64,000 nucleotides of DNA. It comes from Brachionus manjavacas (lineage: Eukaryota; Rotifera; Eurotatoria; Ploima; Brachionidae). The DNA lies in NCBI GenBank assembly GCA_019054805.1, contig JAHQIY010000013.1, forward strand, positions 3,100,001-3,164,000. Reading direction: 5' to 3'. The position numbers were made by a program, and so were the translations under genes. Shown in pieces: positions 34,076 through 44,540 of this stretch (position 1 is the stretch's first letter; every line of letters starts with the position of its first letter). Under the pieces are notes generated by a model, which saw nothing but the letters and a program-made list of their open reading frames with translations, did not search any database and was not told where the DNA came from.

Positions 34076-34160
34076 ACCATTTTTTCTTAAAAAATTACAC
34101 TCAAAACTTGAACCAAATTAAAAAAATTTTCCTGATAACAAGATTTTTTCCAGGATTAAT

Positions 34161-34301
34161 ATGAAGAGTTATAGTACCCCAGATTATGAAGGTAAGTCCG
34201 AGGTCTTTTTATCCTCTAGTTCAAGAGTCTCTGGGAGAAAAAGTAGATTAGATATTGTCAAATGCCTACCAACTTTTATAGTAAGGTGCCCCAAGTCATA
34301 A
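34161..34301 (+). other. Short open frame broken by the TIR element
   Basis: The plus frame from ATG 34161 reads MKSYSTPDYEGKSEVFLSSS, then SRVSGRKSRLDIVKCLPTFI, and ends inside the left inverted repeat of the next element. The sequence looks coding-like in composition, but no family is recognised. Confidence 0.3.
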
Positions 34302-35527
34302 ACACTAGTTAGCTAGGATTATCAAAAATTCAACCCAAAAACTTTTTTTAGGTTAATAATGACGCAGAATTCGATTTTATTAGTGAAAAAGTTGGGTTCT
34401 TATATCTTATACCCGAGTTTCAGGGGGTTCAAAAACCGTTTTGTTTCATAAAATGTGAAGCATATAGAAATCTACTTTTTTTTTTTTTTATGATAATTTA
34501 CCCTAAATTTACTCGGATTAGTCGTTTTTTATCATCCATTAGTTTATTTTCCCTTTTTTTTTGGCGATTTTTGGAAAAAAATGTTTTTTTTTTTAAATAT
34601 GCCTTTAAATTTTATTTCGCATATAAGACTTTTTTCAAGTAGGGTGATTTTGGGCTTAAATTAAAGCTAATTTATTAAGAAATAGGAATAGGTGGGCTTT
34701 TTGGATAATATTGTCTATTTAGTAAAATACAAGCATTTAAAGATACCTATGTAATAAATATAAAGTTTTTAGATAGATTCATATAGGAAATTTATTGTTC
34801 TGAATATATTAATGTATTAAAATCTTTGCTTTTTTATGAGAAATAACTTTACTACTCGATTTTGCTCCAAATAGCTTTTCTAAGACATTTTGATAGCTTG
34901 CACCACTTTGATACATTTCCAAAGCTCTCCAGAATCTATTCCATAGCTTAATATTCAAATCTATATTTTTATATTCATTTATGGCCTCTAAAATTAAGTC
35001 TAAGAACTTGTTGAAATCTTGATCATTTTTTTTAAATATTTTACTGATTTTAAATCTAAATAGAATGCTTTTAAGACAAGATATCAACAAACCCCCATCT
35101 ATTTCTATATAGGAGACTTAGTTCTCTTAAATAAAAAAAAATTATCTATTTTGAAACAATTTTACGGGAGAAATAAAACGCCAAAAATGCTAAATCATCG
35201 AATTTTTTTAAAACTTTGCGTTTAAATTGTTAGGGATTTTTATTGAATGGGTGAAAAAAAATACACAAGATTAAAAAGTACATTTCCTCTACTATCTGAA
35301 GAAAAAAAAATTAAGTTTCCAAGTCAGTTTAATTTTTCGAAAAAATCAGTTCAAACTTATGCACTAAATTTGTATTTTTATTTCATGCAATTCAGCAAAA
35401 ATAAGATGACATATGAAAAAAATGATTTCAGATTCGAGTTCTACGCACAAAATTACATTAGATTTCAAATTTTTGGAAAATCTAAAAATTTTAAATCCAA
35501 AACTAGTGTTTATGACTTGGGGCACCT
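34284..35527. mobile_element. DNA transposon with perfect 27-bp TIRs and TA duplication
   Basis: A 1244-bp element. The left end AGGTGCCCCAAGTCATAAAC (first 20 of 27 bases) is exactly complementary to the right end (35501-35527), and TA lies on each side (34282-34283 and 35528-35529). Perfect repeats imply recent movement. No full transposase is encoded. A minus-strand ORF (34809-35090) and a plus ORF (35247-35540, reading through the right repeat) are the only frames. The TA target suggests Tc1/mariner-pogo-like mobilisation, but the AGGTGCCCC terminus is not the CAGT of pogo. Confidence 0.85.
34809..35090 (-). CDS. Hypothetical 93-codon ORF inside the TIR element
   Basis: Contains WRALEMYQSGASYQNVLEKL followed by FGAKSSSKV. 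The spacing A-L-x-x-Y-x-x-G-x-S-Y-x-x-x-x-x-x-F-G-x-x-x-S resembles a psq/CENP-B-like helix-turn-helix used by pogo-type transposases. Preceded by a basic/aromatic stretch (FRFKISKIFKKNDQDFNKFL). Could be a leftover DNA-binding domain or chance. No catalytic residues visible. The listed start may not be a real ATG. Confidence 0.35.
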   Translation of the reverse strand: MLISCLKSILFRFKISKIFKKNDQDFNKFLDLILEAINEYKNIDLNIKLWNRFWRALEMYQSGASYQNVLEKLFGAKSSSKVISHKKAKILIH

Positions 35528-35743
35528 TAATAAAAAATAGAAAAAAAATTGATTGATTGAATTAATTGAAATACGGGTATCTATAAGAATCAATTGCTCA
35601 CATAAATATATAAGAATCAGTCATTTAATCTTTGAAATCATTTCTTTAATTTTTAAGTTTATTTGTTAAGTATTCTATGAAACTGAAATAAATTATTTTC
35701 TCAAATTTTGATGTGTTTGAACTAAAATTAAAAATAAAAAAAA

Positions 35744-37392
35744 ATGATTCAAATTTTAATTTTTGTTATTCTGATTGTATTTTTGATCAGAACATTTTTA
35801 AAACGAAGCCACGATCCTAAATCAGCATGCATCGTAGTCCTGGGGGACATTGGTCGCAGTCCAAGAATGAGTTATCACTGTTTTTCTTTGCTCAAACTTG
35901 CCTACTCTGTCACCATAATAGGATACAAAGGTTTTTTCTTTTTTTTTAAATTTAGCTTTTCATTAAGCTCTTTTAAATCTCATTTTTTAGAGTCCAAGCT
36001 AATGAACCAGCTCAATGATGACAATGTAAAAATTCTTGCTTTAAGTCCCTATCCAAAATGGCTTCAACTAGGAGCTGGAATAGCTCAGTATGGATTAAAG
36101 ACAATTTTTTTATCATTCACTTTAGCAATTAGACTCATTCAAATGAGAGTTGTACCTAAATTTGTATTAGTTCAAGTAAAAATGAAATATTTTTTTTATT
36201 TAACTTTTTATTTCCATTCACAATTAGAATCCTCCATCAATACCAACTCTGATTGTTGTCTATCTATACTGTAGCCTATTTGGTTGCAAATTTTTAATCG
36301 ATTGGCACAACTATGGACACACAATTTTGGCTCTAAAAAAAGGCAATCAACATTTTTTAGTCAACATATGCAAAAAGTTTTTTTTTATTTTTTTATTTTT
36401 TTTTTTCATCGCACTAAATTTGAATTGTATAGAATTGAGATTTTTTTTGGTCAGAGATCCCATTTGAATTTTTGTGTTACCAAAGCCATGTGCCAAGATT
36501 TACACAGCTATGGAATTAAGTAAAAATGAAATAAAAAATAAATCTTTTTTTTTCAATTGTTTTCATTTAGAGCAAAAGTTTTTTATGATAAACCTCATGA
36601 GTCCTTTAGACGAGCTGACTCTTCTGAGAAACAATTGTTAATTGAGAAATTAATCAAAAAAAATATGATCCCGCCGATAAATAATAATTGTGCATTTTTG
36701 GTTTCTAGCTCAAGTTGGACTGAGGATGAAGATTTTCAAATTTTGATCGATGCTCTGAAAAGTAAATTTTAGCTTTAATAAAAAATGAAAATAAATTTAA
36801 GAAATGAAAAATTCAAAAAGTCTACGAGGAGTATGCGGACACAAAATTGGCTAAGATTGTTCTTTTTTTGACCGGCAAAGGCCCGCTCAAAGATTATTAT
36901 GAGCGTAGATTTAGGCAAGAAAATTTTTCCAATATTCAAGTAAATTTTTTGTGGCTGGATCCTGGCGATTATCCAATATTGCTTGGTTCGTGCCATCTCG
37001 GTATTTGTTTGCACCAGTCTTCAAGTGATCTAGACCTGCCCATGAAAGTAGTGGACATGTTTGGTGCTCAGTTACCTGTGTGTGCCTATTCGTTTTCATG
37101 GTAATCTAACTTAATAAAGAAAGAAATTATTATGCTAAAAATGTTTCAAGTATATCCGAACTGGTCAAGGAGAATGAAAATGGTTTGCTATTCACTAATG
37201 CTCAAGAACTTGCTGATAGACTAAAAGTATATTTTTTTCGAAATGATTTAGGTCTAATTTTATTTCAAGAGTTTGCTTACAAATTTTGAAAATAATTCAA
37301 AATTAGAAGAAATGAGGAAAAATTTAGAAAATTATCCACACTGGGACGATGAGTGGCGAAACAAAGTTGAAGGTGAACTCAAATTGTTATAA
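35744..37392 (+). CDS. ALG1: ALG1 chitobiosyldiphosphodolichol beta-1,4-mannosyltransferase, 8 exons
   Basis: Exons 35744-35930, 35991-36175, 36228-36376, 36433-36519, 36571-36761, 36821-37100, 37151-37226 and 37270-37392 splice to 425 codons, and every intron is GT-AG, 43-60 bp. The product matches GT33 ALG1, which adds the first mannose to GlcNAc2-PP-dolichol on the cytosolic ER face (family knowledge). N-terminal membrane anchor [18 protein letters not shown] (2-19); [27 protein letters not shown] spanning the exon 2/3 junction; [84 protein letters not shown] near the C-terminus. The ATG at 35744 is the first and directly precedes the anchor. AATAAA follows at 37403. Intact and slightly shorter than vertebrate ALG1. 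Confidence 0.96.
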
Positions 37393-37402
37393 TTTTTTAT
37401 TT

Positions 37403-37408
37403 AATAAA
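37403..37408 (+). terminator. ALG1 polyadenylation signal
   Basis: AATAAA 11 bp after the ALG1 stop, then a T-rich stretch. Very short 3' UTR. Confidence 0.65.
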
Positions 37409-37414
37409 ATTTTA

Positions 37415-38735
37415 ATCTATTTACTTGAAGTTCTTTCTTTTTAAGTTTCATTTTATTAATTTAAGGTTTTGTAAAAATATTGAATAACTATTTTTCTAAA
37501 CGTTTAAACTTAGTCCTGTAAATGCAGCATAGTGGTCAACAATTAAGAAAAATTCACTCAAATTAAAAATAAGATTAAATTAAAGAAAGCATAAAAGAGA
37601 CATTTATTGTAAATAAACTTAAAAATAATGATCAATTGTTTTAGAATTTAAATTTAATTTTTTTTATATTGAATTTATTTTCTTTGATCGTTCAAGAAAT
37701 TATTAATCTTTAAATAATGAGCATCAAATAAACTGAAATTCAGAAATTTAATATGAATTAGAACAATAGAAAAAATTTGAAATTTTTTGTATTTTTTGAG
37801 TGATGCTTTTTATTTTGGAACTAACAACAAAAACAAAAATTTGAAATCGAAATAACTTTTTATGTTCAGGCCTAAAATTCATTTGGCACAATTTTTCAGA
37901 TGAAAAAACTTCCTTTCTCTTAAATTTGGTCTCTGAAATAATATATGGGTGATAAAAAATTTTTTTCAACAGACTAATTTGCCAAACCAGTTTTAGACCA
38001 AAAGAAAAAAATGTAATTTTAATTTTTTGTAATTGCTAACAAGTTCATCCATTTCAAAAATGTGTAAGAAATAATAAATTTTGATAGCTATTCTACTGTT
38101 ATTCTATTTTGATCATTCCAATGTCATTCTGAAGCATTCAAATCAATTTTAATACACAATCAAAAATATACCTACAGTGGCAATATATTTCCTAATGGTG
38201 GGATTTTCCTGGAATCGAAAAAATCGATTCTTTTCAAAAAGTCGATTCTTTTCGACGATTGCGGATGGATCACTACATTTCTGGTTGTTCTATTATTTTT
38301 TTAATTTCCAAATAAAATTTTTTTTTGAGAAAATTGAAATATTCTTTATCTTAAAATTGGATAGATATTAAGACTAAAAAGAATGAAAAACATGACAAGA
38401 ATAATTAGAATCCATGTTTAACAATTATGACGGGAGAATAAATAAAAATTGGACTAAAAATAATTTGTAAAAGTCGAATAATCGAAATTTTTTTTTTAAG
38501 ACAAGAAATTAAAATTTTTTCAAGCTCAAAAAGTATTTTTACATTGAAATTTTTTTTATCTTAATAAAGTCGTTTTATTCAATTAAATTTATTTTACATA
38601 GATATAAGTAAATTTAGGCATGTAAAGTTTTAGTCAGTGATAAACCTAAACCCTTAAAATTAAATTATAATTTAATTTAGATGTATAGGCCATTTGAATT
38701 AAATTTAAAGATTCATAATAATAATTTTTATCGAG
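37415..38735. other. Intergenic, no supported gene
   Basis: AT-rich. AAATGCAGCATAGTGG at 37517 resembles the start of the SINE-like block at 11635. AATCGAAAAAATCGATTC at 38206 is a palindromic patch. ORFs are low-complexity shadows. The last ~150 bp are shared with the upstream region of the paralogue at 53365. Confidence 0.4.
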
Positions 38736-38739
38736 AATT

Positions 38740-38747
38740 TATAAATA
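38740..38747 (+). promoter_or_regulatory. TATA box candidate for the broken paralogue
   Basis: TATAAATA inside a conserved block (TATCGAGAATTTATAAATAA, then AAGGTAAATTTACCTTTATC) shared with the intact paralogue. TATA-to-ATG spacing is 128 bp here and 126 bp there. The GGTAAATTTACC palindrome just downstream is also conserved. Confidence 0.55.
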
Positions 38748-38867
38748 AAATCTGTAAGGTAAATTTACCTTTATCTTTTCGATGAATACTTTAACAATTT
38801 GCTTTTTAATAATTTTATAGATTTTTTTATATATATTTTTTTCATAAAGAGGAATTTTGAACACAAA

Positions 38868-39555
38868 ATGGATGCAAACAAAATTAAAGAATTGTGGACC
38901 AATTTCGATAAGCTCAAGGCATTTATACGCATCTTAAACAACATCAAAACAATAATCGCTTCACTAGTTTTTTTGACGTCTTTTTTTGTTCCAGAAATTG
39001 TAGTTCTGGCTAAATTTTTATTTTATTTTTTCATTAATTTTTTACGTGTGATTTTTAATTTTTATACCTTTCGTAGCAATTTTACTCTATCAAATTAAAG
39101 CTAAAAACATCAACAAATTTCCAGAAGAAGGCAGATACATAACTAGTGCGTCCTTTTTTGTGACTAAAGTTGTGTCATTCATTTTTTATTTTTGCGTCAA
39201 AAGTTAAAATACTGAAAATGTTTTAAATTTTTTTCAAGTATTTTATAGTCTTGAGTTTTTTTTATTCTGGACACTGCTTTATTTTATTCTTTATACCTAT
39301 AATTTATCAAAAAAAGGATATAAAATTGAAGAACAATACGAAATAATAACAATTTTCATTATGGCACAAGATATTCTTTTGCTTACTTTGTATAGTTATA
39401 TTTTCAAATCAACATCTATTTTGTTTATTTTTGACATCTTTTGGCACGCAACTTTACCAATTTTGTATGCGATTAAAGTAAGTCTACCAGAATTTTGGCA
39501 ACAATTGGAGACAATCTGTTTAAAGTTTCAAAACAGTACAAAAAAAGAAGAATAA
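38868..39555 (+). pseudogene. Broken paralogue of the multi-pass membrane protein at 53365
   Basis: Starts MDANKIKELWTNFDKLKAFI and follows the 53365 protein along its whole length. A one-base shift near 39070 breaks the frame after FFINFLRVIFNF, and it continues in the next frame as PFVAILLYQIKAKNINKF. A stop codon at 39206 follows FIFYFCVKS, then NTENVLNFFQVFYSLEFFLF, KKGYKIEEQYEIITIFIMAQ and a C-terminal LPEFWQQLETICLKFQNSTK to 39555. GTAAGT at 39478 is a strong donor-like site just where the two copies diverge, so the last part could be reached by splicing in a living gene. Function unknown. Confidence 0.85.
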
Positions 39556-39559
39556 AAAA

Positions 39560-39820
39560 ATTCCAAAATTCACCTTGTTCTCTCACAATGAACACTATCT
39601 TTGGTTTGTCACTTAATTTCAAAACAGATTAAAAGAAATGAAAAATTTAATGTAAAATTTTTTATTTTGGACAGTTTATTAAAAATTTAAAGCTCATTTT
39701 TTAATATCACAATTTTTTTTTTTTAATTTCGAAAAATTTGGTCCCGAATATAAAAAGTCAAATTAAAAATTATTTAATTTCTTGATCTTCTTAGCGAGTC
39801 AAAATTTTCCCATTATGAAA
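39560..39820. other. Intergenic, no supported feature
   Basis: AT-rich with no structure I can support. Confidence 0.3.
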
Positions 39821-39825
39821 ATTGC

Positions 39826-39980
39826 CCCTATTCCATCCTAGTGGATAATGGTGAGGCGCTCATCTCCTTTTCAAGTACCGTTTTGAGCAACAGCTCCGAC
39901 ACAGAGATTACTGTATCGAGTTGATCATCTACACCACAATTATTACCAAACATAAACCGGTCAAAATTTTCCCAGTTTAA
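39826..39980 (-). pseudogene. Short coding-like fragment of unknown family
   Basis: The minus frame reads NWENFDRFMFGNNCGVDDQL, DTVISVSELLLKTVLEKEMS and ends ASPLSTRME at a stop. Codon variety and G+C exceed the surroundings, but there is no start, and upstream the frame closes. Adjacent on the same strand to the SWIM/AT-hook remnant, so it may be part of the same decayed transposon. Confidence 0.3.
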
Positions 39981-40175
39981 TAGCCCCAATCATTTTGGGA
40001 AAAGTCCTTTAACGCATAACAAAATACCTTTTTAGCATGAATAAAAAAATTTTTTCGCATTAAAAGAAATAAAAAATAACAGCATAAAAAATTTATTAGA
40101 ATAGCATGAATTTTACGTTTACGCATAGAAAAATTAACTTAGACAGATAAAAAATCAAAAATGACAAGAAAAAAA

Positions 40176-41330
40176 CTATTGATTGATTAGAGCTGATTGA
40201 GCTTTGCGTGGACGACCACGAGGTCTCTTTTGTTGAGAAACAGCTAGTACAGGATCCTTATGCGGCGAAGTTGTTCTTGTTTTTTTTGTTTTTGGATCCT
40301 CTACTCGTGGTGAAAAAGCATTTCTTTTTCTAGTGACTCGAACAGGTTCAGGATCAGTTTCCAAGTCTTTTTCAGTAGCTTTTAAAAGAATGCGTTCAAA
40401 GTTTTGATGAAATGTTTTAGTGCCTTTTTTTTTGCCTGGACGAGGTCTACATATAAACCTAGTTGGCCTTTCATTATTCAATTTTAAACAAAACAACTCA
40501 CTTGCTTAAAACAAATGAGAGCAAATAGAATAAGCCAAAAACCATCTACAGTCGCATGATTTCGTAAAAGTGTTAATTTTATGAATAGACGAATGACTTG
40601 AAAATAGACAATAAACTGTTCTGATGATTGTTGTAAAATTACTTGTTGTAAATCTAACAAGCTATTCTATTCTGACTGTAATGCTTGATTTTCTGTGGTA
40701 ATTAATTTGACAATTTGATTTTAAGAAGTTGGCATTGAAAAATTTCTCGATTGATAGGACCCACTGAATTTCTTATGAGTGCTGGTATTCTTTCTTTCTG
40801 CAATCTTTCCAAACTTTTTTCTCAAACTTAAATCTAAATTTGGAAACGATGAGAAACCCATATTGTAACCGATACCAATTAGATTTTTTCAAAACAAATT
40901 TTTATCTTCGAATACGGACATGAAATAAACTCAAGTGCCAACAATGTTTGTTCATTTCGATTATTTTAAAAGAGTCATTCCATTTTAAATACTCATCATA
41001 AGTATCCCAACTATCCTTATTCAAATACGAACGACGACAACTTTCTTTTGAAGCCTCAAAATTACATTTTTGTGGCGAAACTATACCTGTTACCATTTCT
41101 TCTTCATTTTTTATCTGTAAAATATAAACTTCTTTTTTCTTTTATACAAACATCTAGTGCCTCATTAGTTTTAAAACACCTCGTACGCGATGTTTATTGT
41201 GATGAAAATTTAGGTTAAAATCAGTGATTTCCCTATCTTTTTCCGAGTTTATCATATCATTGTTAGGGTTAAGGACATTTAGGACTAAATACTCCTCATA
41301 AAAATTCCCAAAAATATTTTCTTTTTTTTT
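40176..41330 (-). pseudogene. Decayed MULE-type transposase C-terminal region
   Basis: Minus-strand pieces in shifting frames: FGNFYEEYLVLNVLNPNNDM and DREITDFNLNFHHNKHRVRG (41325-41180); MVTGIVSPQKCNFEASKESC, RRSYLNKDSWDTYDEYLKWN, DSFKIIEMNKHCWHLS (41096-40910); and a 3' piece NERPTRFICRPRPGKKKG ending QQKRPRGRPRKAQSALINQ (40496-40176). The middle piece parallels the intact MULE's pre-SWIM region (WTKEDGWQDFDELVEWSSKF, IAVKIDSENWESS), and R-G-R-P-R-K is an AT-hook as at that protein's end. The SWIM cysteines are not in frame. Its 5' part is duplicated at 49747. Confidence 0.55.
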
Positions 41331-41402
41331 CCTTTTCCCTATTATTTTAAATCAAATTACTTTGACTTATTTTACTTTATTTTTTTTGTTTTTTTTTATA
41401 AT

Positions 41403-41432
41403 TTATTCTGAAGAAGCTCTAGCTCGGTAAGA
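41403..41432 (+). repeat. LINE 3'-terminal hairpin motif, copy 3
   Basis: TTATTCTGAAGAAGCTCTAG then CTCGGTAAG on the plus strand. A T-rich stretch precedes it and no RT is attached. Confidence 0.5.
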
Positions 41433-41571
41433 AAACAAAATTGACTTCCAAACATATCTGGCCAACACAGTCTTTGACAATTTGGTTAGAAAATGGTACC
41501 TAATTGATAAAGAGCTTCAAGAATTACAACGTGCATTATTTGTAATATTCTAGAGAGTATAATCAGTTATA

Positions 41572-42303
41572 CAGTAGAAGCTCTCAAAATGAACATCCTC
41601 AAATGTGAACAGCCCTATAAGTGAACACAAATTTCTTGCGACCGACCAAAATGAATCTTTTTACATGGCATAAAATCCCTCAAATGTGAACACCCTCAAA
41701 TGTGAACGTTCGATATGTGAACATGAAAAATTTAGAAAAAAGTGAACAAAAAACTCGAAAAAAATTTATTTACAGTTAAATTCAAAAATTTTTTTAATAT
41801 CTTCATAATATACTTGACTTTTAAATTTATAATACATATTTTATTTAATTTTTAAAATAATCTTCTATTTTCGATTGTTTAACATTGGCCACATCAACTA
41901 AATTGCTCTCGAAAGTCATAAATTCTTTACATAAACTAGGGTGATTATTAGTTAAATAAGATCTTATTTCTCCAATCATACGATGCTACTTGAATAAGTC
42001 TATATTTTTCCTCCATGGTCAGTTTATTATAGTTATTCAACTTGGATGCTGACATTTTTCTAATTAGAGATTAATTTTGAGATTCAAATTTTTGCATTAA
42101 TTTTATCATCATTCAACTGATACTTAAATGAATACATGGTCTTATTTTTATTTTTATTTTTGTTTTACACAAAAATTAACTTAACATTTATTAATCTCAC
42201 AAAAGTGAACACTTTTGAGAGAGCATCCTCAAATGTAAACAGCCCTATGAATGAACAAAAATCCCTTGCGACGGCGAGTGTTCACTTTTGAGGGATTCTG
42301 CTG
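41572..42303 (-). mobile_element. Pogo/Tigger-like deletion derivative (duplicate 1)
   Basis: A 732-bp element flanked by TA (41570-41571 and 42304-42305). The left end CAGTAGAAGCTCTCAAAATG and the right end, complemented, CAGCAGAATCCCTCAAAAGTG are pogo-style CAGT/CAG termini rich in direct GTGAACA/CCTCAAATG words. On the minus strand an N-terminal piece starts at 42055 (MSASKLNNYNKLTMEEKYRL), the CENP-B-like helix-turn-helix start. It is soon followed, in another frame, by NVKQSKIEDYF, the typical Q-x-x-I-x-x-F-F C-terminus of Tigger transposases. The catalytic middle is deleted. Confidence 0.8.
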
Positions 42304-42545
42304 TATATTTATGTATGCAATATAGAATGATTTTTCCAAGCCGTTTGATTAAGCTTCTTATACAAGACTAAAATATAAACTTAAATCTTAATGATTCTGG
42401 ATGAGGAATGCTGATTAAAAACGCTCATTTTTAACAGGTAGCTCAAAAGCTGAGTTAAAGTTGAAAGTCATTTATTTTGAGCATTGACGCTCGAGTATTT
42501 TCATGAAAAAACGCTAGTGCATAATTTGATCCATTAAGTTAAGTA

Positions 42546-42642
42546 AGGCTCGGTTTTGGGCTCTCTTCTTTTTGTCATTTACATAGATGATATTTTGGAG
42601 GTTGTAGAAAACAAATTCGAAAAAGAAAACGGATAATCCAAT
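42546..42642 (+). pseudogene. RT palm scrap (duplicate 1)
   Basis: The plus frame reads GSVLGSLLFVIYIDDILEVV then ENKFEKENG, the Q-G-S-V-L-x-P-L-L-F-x-I-Y-I-N-D-I box of LINE RTs. Nothing else of the domain is present. Confidence 0.7.
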
Positions 42643-43159
42643 GATCTTAACAATATATGTATTCGGTTTATAATAAAACAATGTCTCATTTTTAAAAGCT
42701 TTATTAAAGTTATTGAACGATCTGAAGTTCTTTTGTTTAAAGATTTATTTATTTAAATTCAATAAAAAAATTTAAAATGGAATTGAATTGTTATTTAAAC
42801 CTATATGCTAGTGTCAAGATCACGAGCTAATAATTAAGGAAAGATGTGAGCTTAGTGCTAAATGTATTTATCAGCATTTCGAAGCGTCTAACTTCAGAGA
42901 GACGTGACAAACATAATTATTACTTATCTTTGCGAAACAGTTGACAAGCTGATGAATAAGTGATTATTCAGCGTAACATATATTATTCTTTTTATATTAA
43001 TATCAGAGTTGTTTTTAAGTCACAGATTTAAGTCTAAGTCACAAAAACTTAAGTCAAAGTCATGACTTAAAATTTTTTTTTTTTTTTTTTAAGTCAAAGT
43101 CATGACTTAAAATTTTTTTTTTTCTTTTTTAAGTCAAAGTCATGAGTTAAATTAGAAAT

Positions 43160-43600
43160 TCTTTTAATTATTTTTTTCGTAATAATTAAATAATTTTGGT
43201 AGTATTTTGAGCTTTAAAAATCCAAAAATAGCGGGAAAAATTTGAAAAAATTATTTTTAGATTTGAAATATTCTTTGCAATTTTTTTCATAATAATTAAA
43301 TTATTTTGGTAGTATTTTGAGCTTTAAAAATCCAAAAATAGCGTGAAAAATTTTAAATAATTATTTTTAAATTTGAAATTTTCTTTGCAATTTTTTTCAT
43401 AATAATTAAATTATTTTGGTAGTATTTTGAGCTTTAAAAATCCAAAAATAGCGTGAAAAATTTTAAATAATTATTTTTAAATTTGAAGTATTTTTTGCGA
43501 TTTTTTTCATTATAATTGAATAATATTAGTAGTAATTTGGTCTTTTAAAATTTAAAAATAGCGGGAAAATTAAAATTTTTTTTTTAAATAAAAAGTAAAA
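43160..43600 (+). repeat. 110-bp tandem repeat, four copies
   Basis: The anchor TTGGTAGTATTTTGAGCTTT recurs at spacing 110 (about 43196, 43306, 43416, and a diverged copy near 43526). Each unit also carries AAAATCCAAAAATAGCG. Copies 2 and 3 are nearly identical and copies 1 and 4 are diverged, the usual pattern of unequal exchange. It lies subterminally in the hAT element. Confidence 0.9.
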
Positions 43601-43621
43601 TTAAATTTTTTGAATTTTTTC

Positions 43622-43693
43622 GTAGCCAAAGGGGATCGTACCCTCTACCTTTGGATTAGTTGGACATGACTTAAACCATTGTACTACAGATAC
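43622..43693 (-). tRNA. tRNA-like sequence (pseudogene or SINE head)
   Basis: Exactly 72 nt on the minus strand. The acceptor pair GTATCTG/TGGCTAC gives 6 of 7 pairs allowing G-T. T8 and A9 are present. The box-A-like TAGTACAATGGTTTAAG has GG in the D-loop. The T-arm GAGGG-TACGATC-CCCTT folds perfectly with a 7-base loop and a box-B-like GGGTACGATCCCC. The D stem and anticodon stem do not pair, and no anticodon can be assigned safely. Hence a dead tRNA or a tRNA-derived SINE start, not a working gene. Confidence 0.45.
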
Positions 43694-43879
43694 TTACATT
43701 TACTTAATGTTTAATTTATACATTTAAATGATATAATAGATAGAAAAACATAATTTAAACATAATTTAGACATAATTTTCTTTTTTGCAATGATAAAGCA
43801 AAATTGAAAATTAACAGGAAATTATTAGTTTGTTTAATTGACAAACTAATTAATAATAAACATTGTCAGAATTAATACA

Positions 43880-44540
43880 CGAAGACGTAATCCTATTATA
43901 GTCTATATATTGACGTAAATCGGGTTAGGTCTTTATCTCCTGCTGTGGTCGCCTAACACCATCCACGGTATGTTACTATGTTTGGTGGGCGACAATATAC
44001 AGTGGCCGATACCATAATGAGGGTAGAGTAAAAACCTTTAAATAAGCCTTTTTACCCTGTTCTCATTAGAATCTTACTGGTGTCTTATTAAAACGCCGTT
44101 TTTCGAATGGCTACCAGTCTGTACGGCTTTTGTCAATTCCTGAGAGGGGTTGTTTTGGATAACACTCGCCCGGGTCGAAGCGGTTTTTCTCCGATTAGAT
44201 CAGGACTCGAGTTGATTCAGCGAGACTATGTTGTCATGGTGACAGATAGTCGTTGGATGCTGATGATGACCTCTCTGCCTACTATCGTCAATGTCTTAAA
44301 CATTCACTATAGTGGGGTCAAGGGATCGACAAGAGCTTGCTTTACACGTATGCGCCTAAAAAGGGTTCCCGTGGGACGGAACACCTTAAATAATATATTA
44401 AAGCTGCGGGGTGTCATTTTCGATCAAACTAGATCTCTGTATCGTGCTATAGGCATTTTCATGGACTATGACTATGACTATGTACCGGATAGCGTGATTC
44501 AGAGTAAATAGTTTATTGGGGATGGCATCGTGATGAGCGC
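43880..44540 (+). other. GC-rich island with hairpins, unclassified
   Basis: About 650 bp with markedly higher G+C than its surroundings. Two sizable hairpins precede the ORF: GTCGCCTAACACCA (43949) with TGGTGGGCGAC (43984), and TAATGAGGGTAGAGTAAAAA (44016) with TTTTTACCCTGTTCTCATTA (44050; 16 of 20 pairs). It does not read as rRNA, snRNA or a known transposon. Could be a structured RNA, a captured gene fragment or foreign sequence inside the hAT. Confidence 0.4.
44107..44511 (+). CDS. Hypothetical 134-codon ORF in the GC-rich island
   Basis: ATG 44107 to stop 44511. The protein starts MATSLYGFCQFLRGVVLDNT, is basic in the middle (RACFTRMRLKRVPVGRNTLN) and ends in a DYDYDYDYVPDSVIQSK tail. 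No motif recognised, and no splice sites or neighbours suggest a role. An open frame of this length is less surprising in GC-richer DNA, so it may be chance over a structured RNA. Confidence 0.25.
   Translation: MATSLYGFCQFLRGVVLDNTRPGRSGFSPIRSGLELIQRDYVVMVTDSRWMLMMTSLPTIVNVLNIHYSGVKGSTRACFTRMRLKRVPVGRNTLNNILKLRGVIFDQTRSLYRAIGIFMDYDYDYVPDSVIQSK

Larger units (their letters stand above)
41039..43003. repeat. ~1.97-kb segmental repeat, copy 1
   Basis: Matches 49747-51716 almost base for base (offset 8708). Sampled differences are homopolymer lengths (9 vs 10 T near 41322; 7 vs 9 A near 41759; one T near 42335). It contains the 5' part of the MULE remnant, a LINE 3' hairpin, a pogo-like element and an RT scrap. 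It ends ATTAATAT, immediately followed by the left end of the hAT element. In copy 2 the same ATTAATAT continues into other sequence. Confidence 0.9.

Noticed and set aside
44230-44290. CTGATGA in the GC-rich island as a hammerhead ribozyme core
   Set aside because: No matching GAAA strand and no three-stem arrangement could be built around it.
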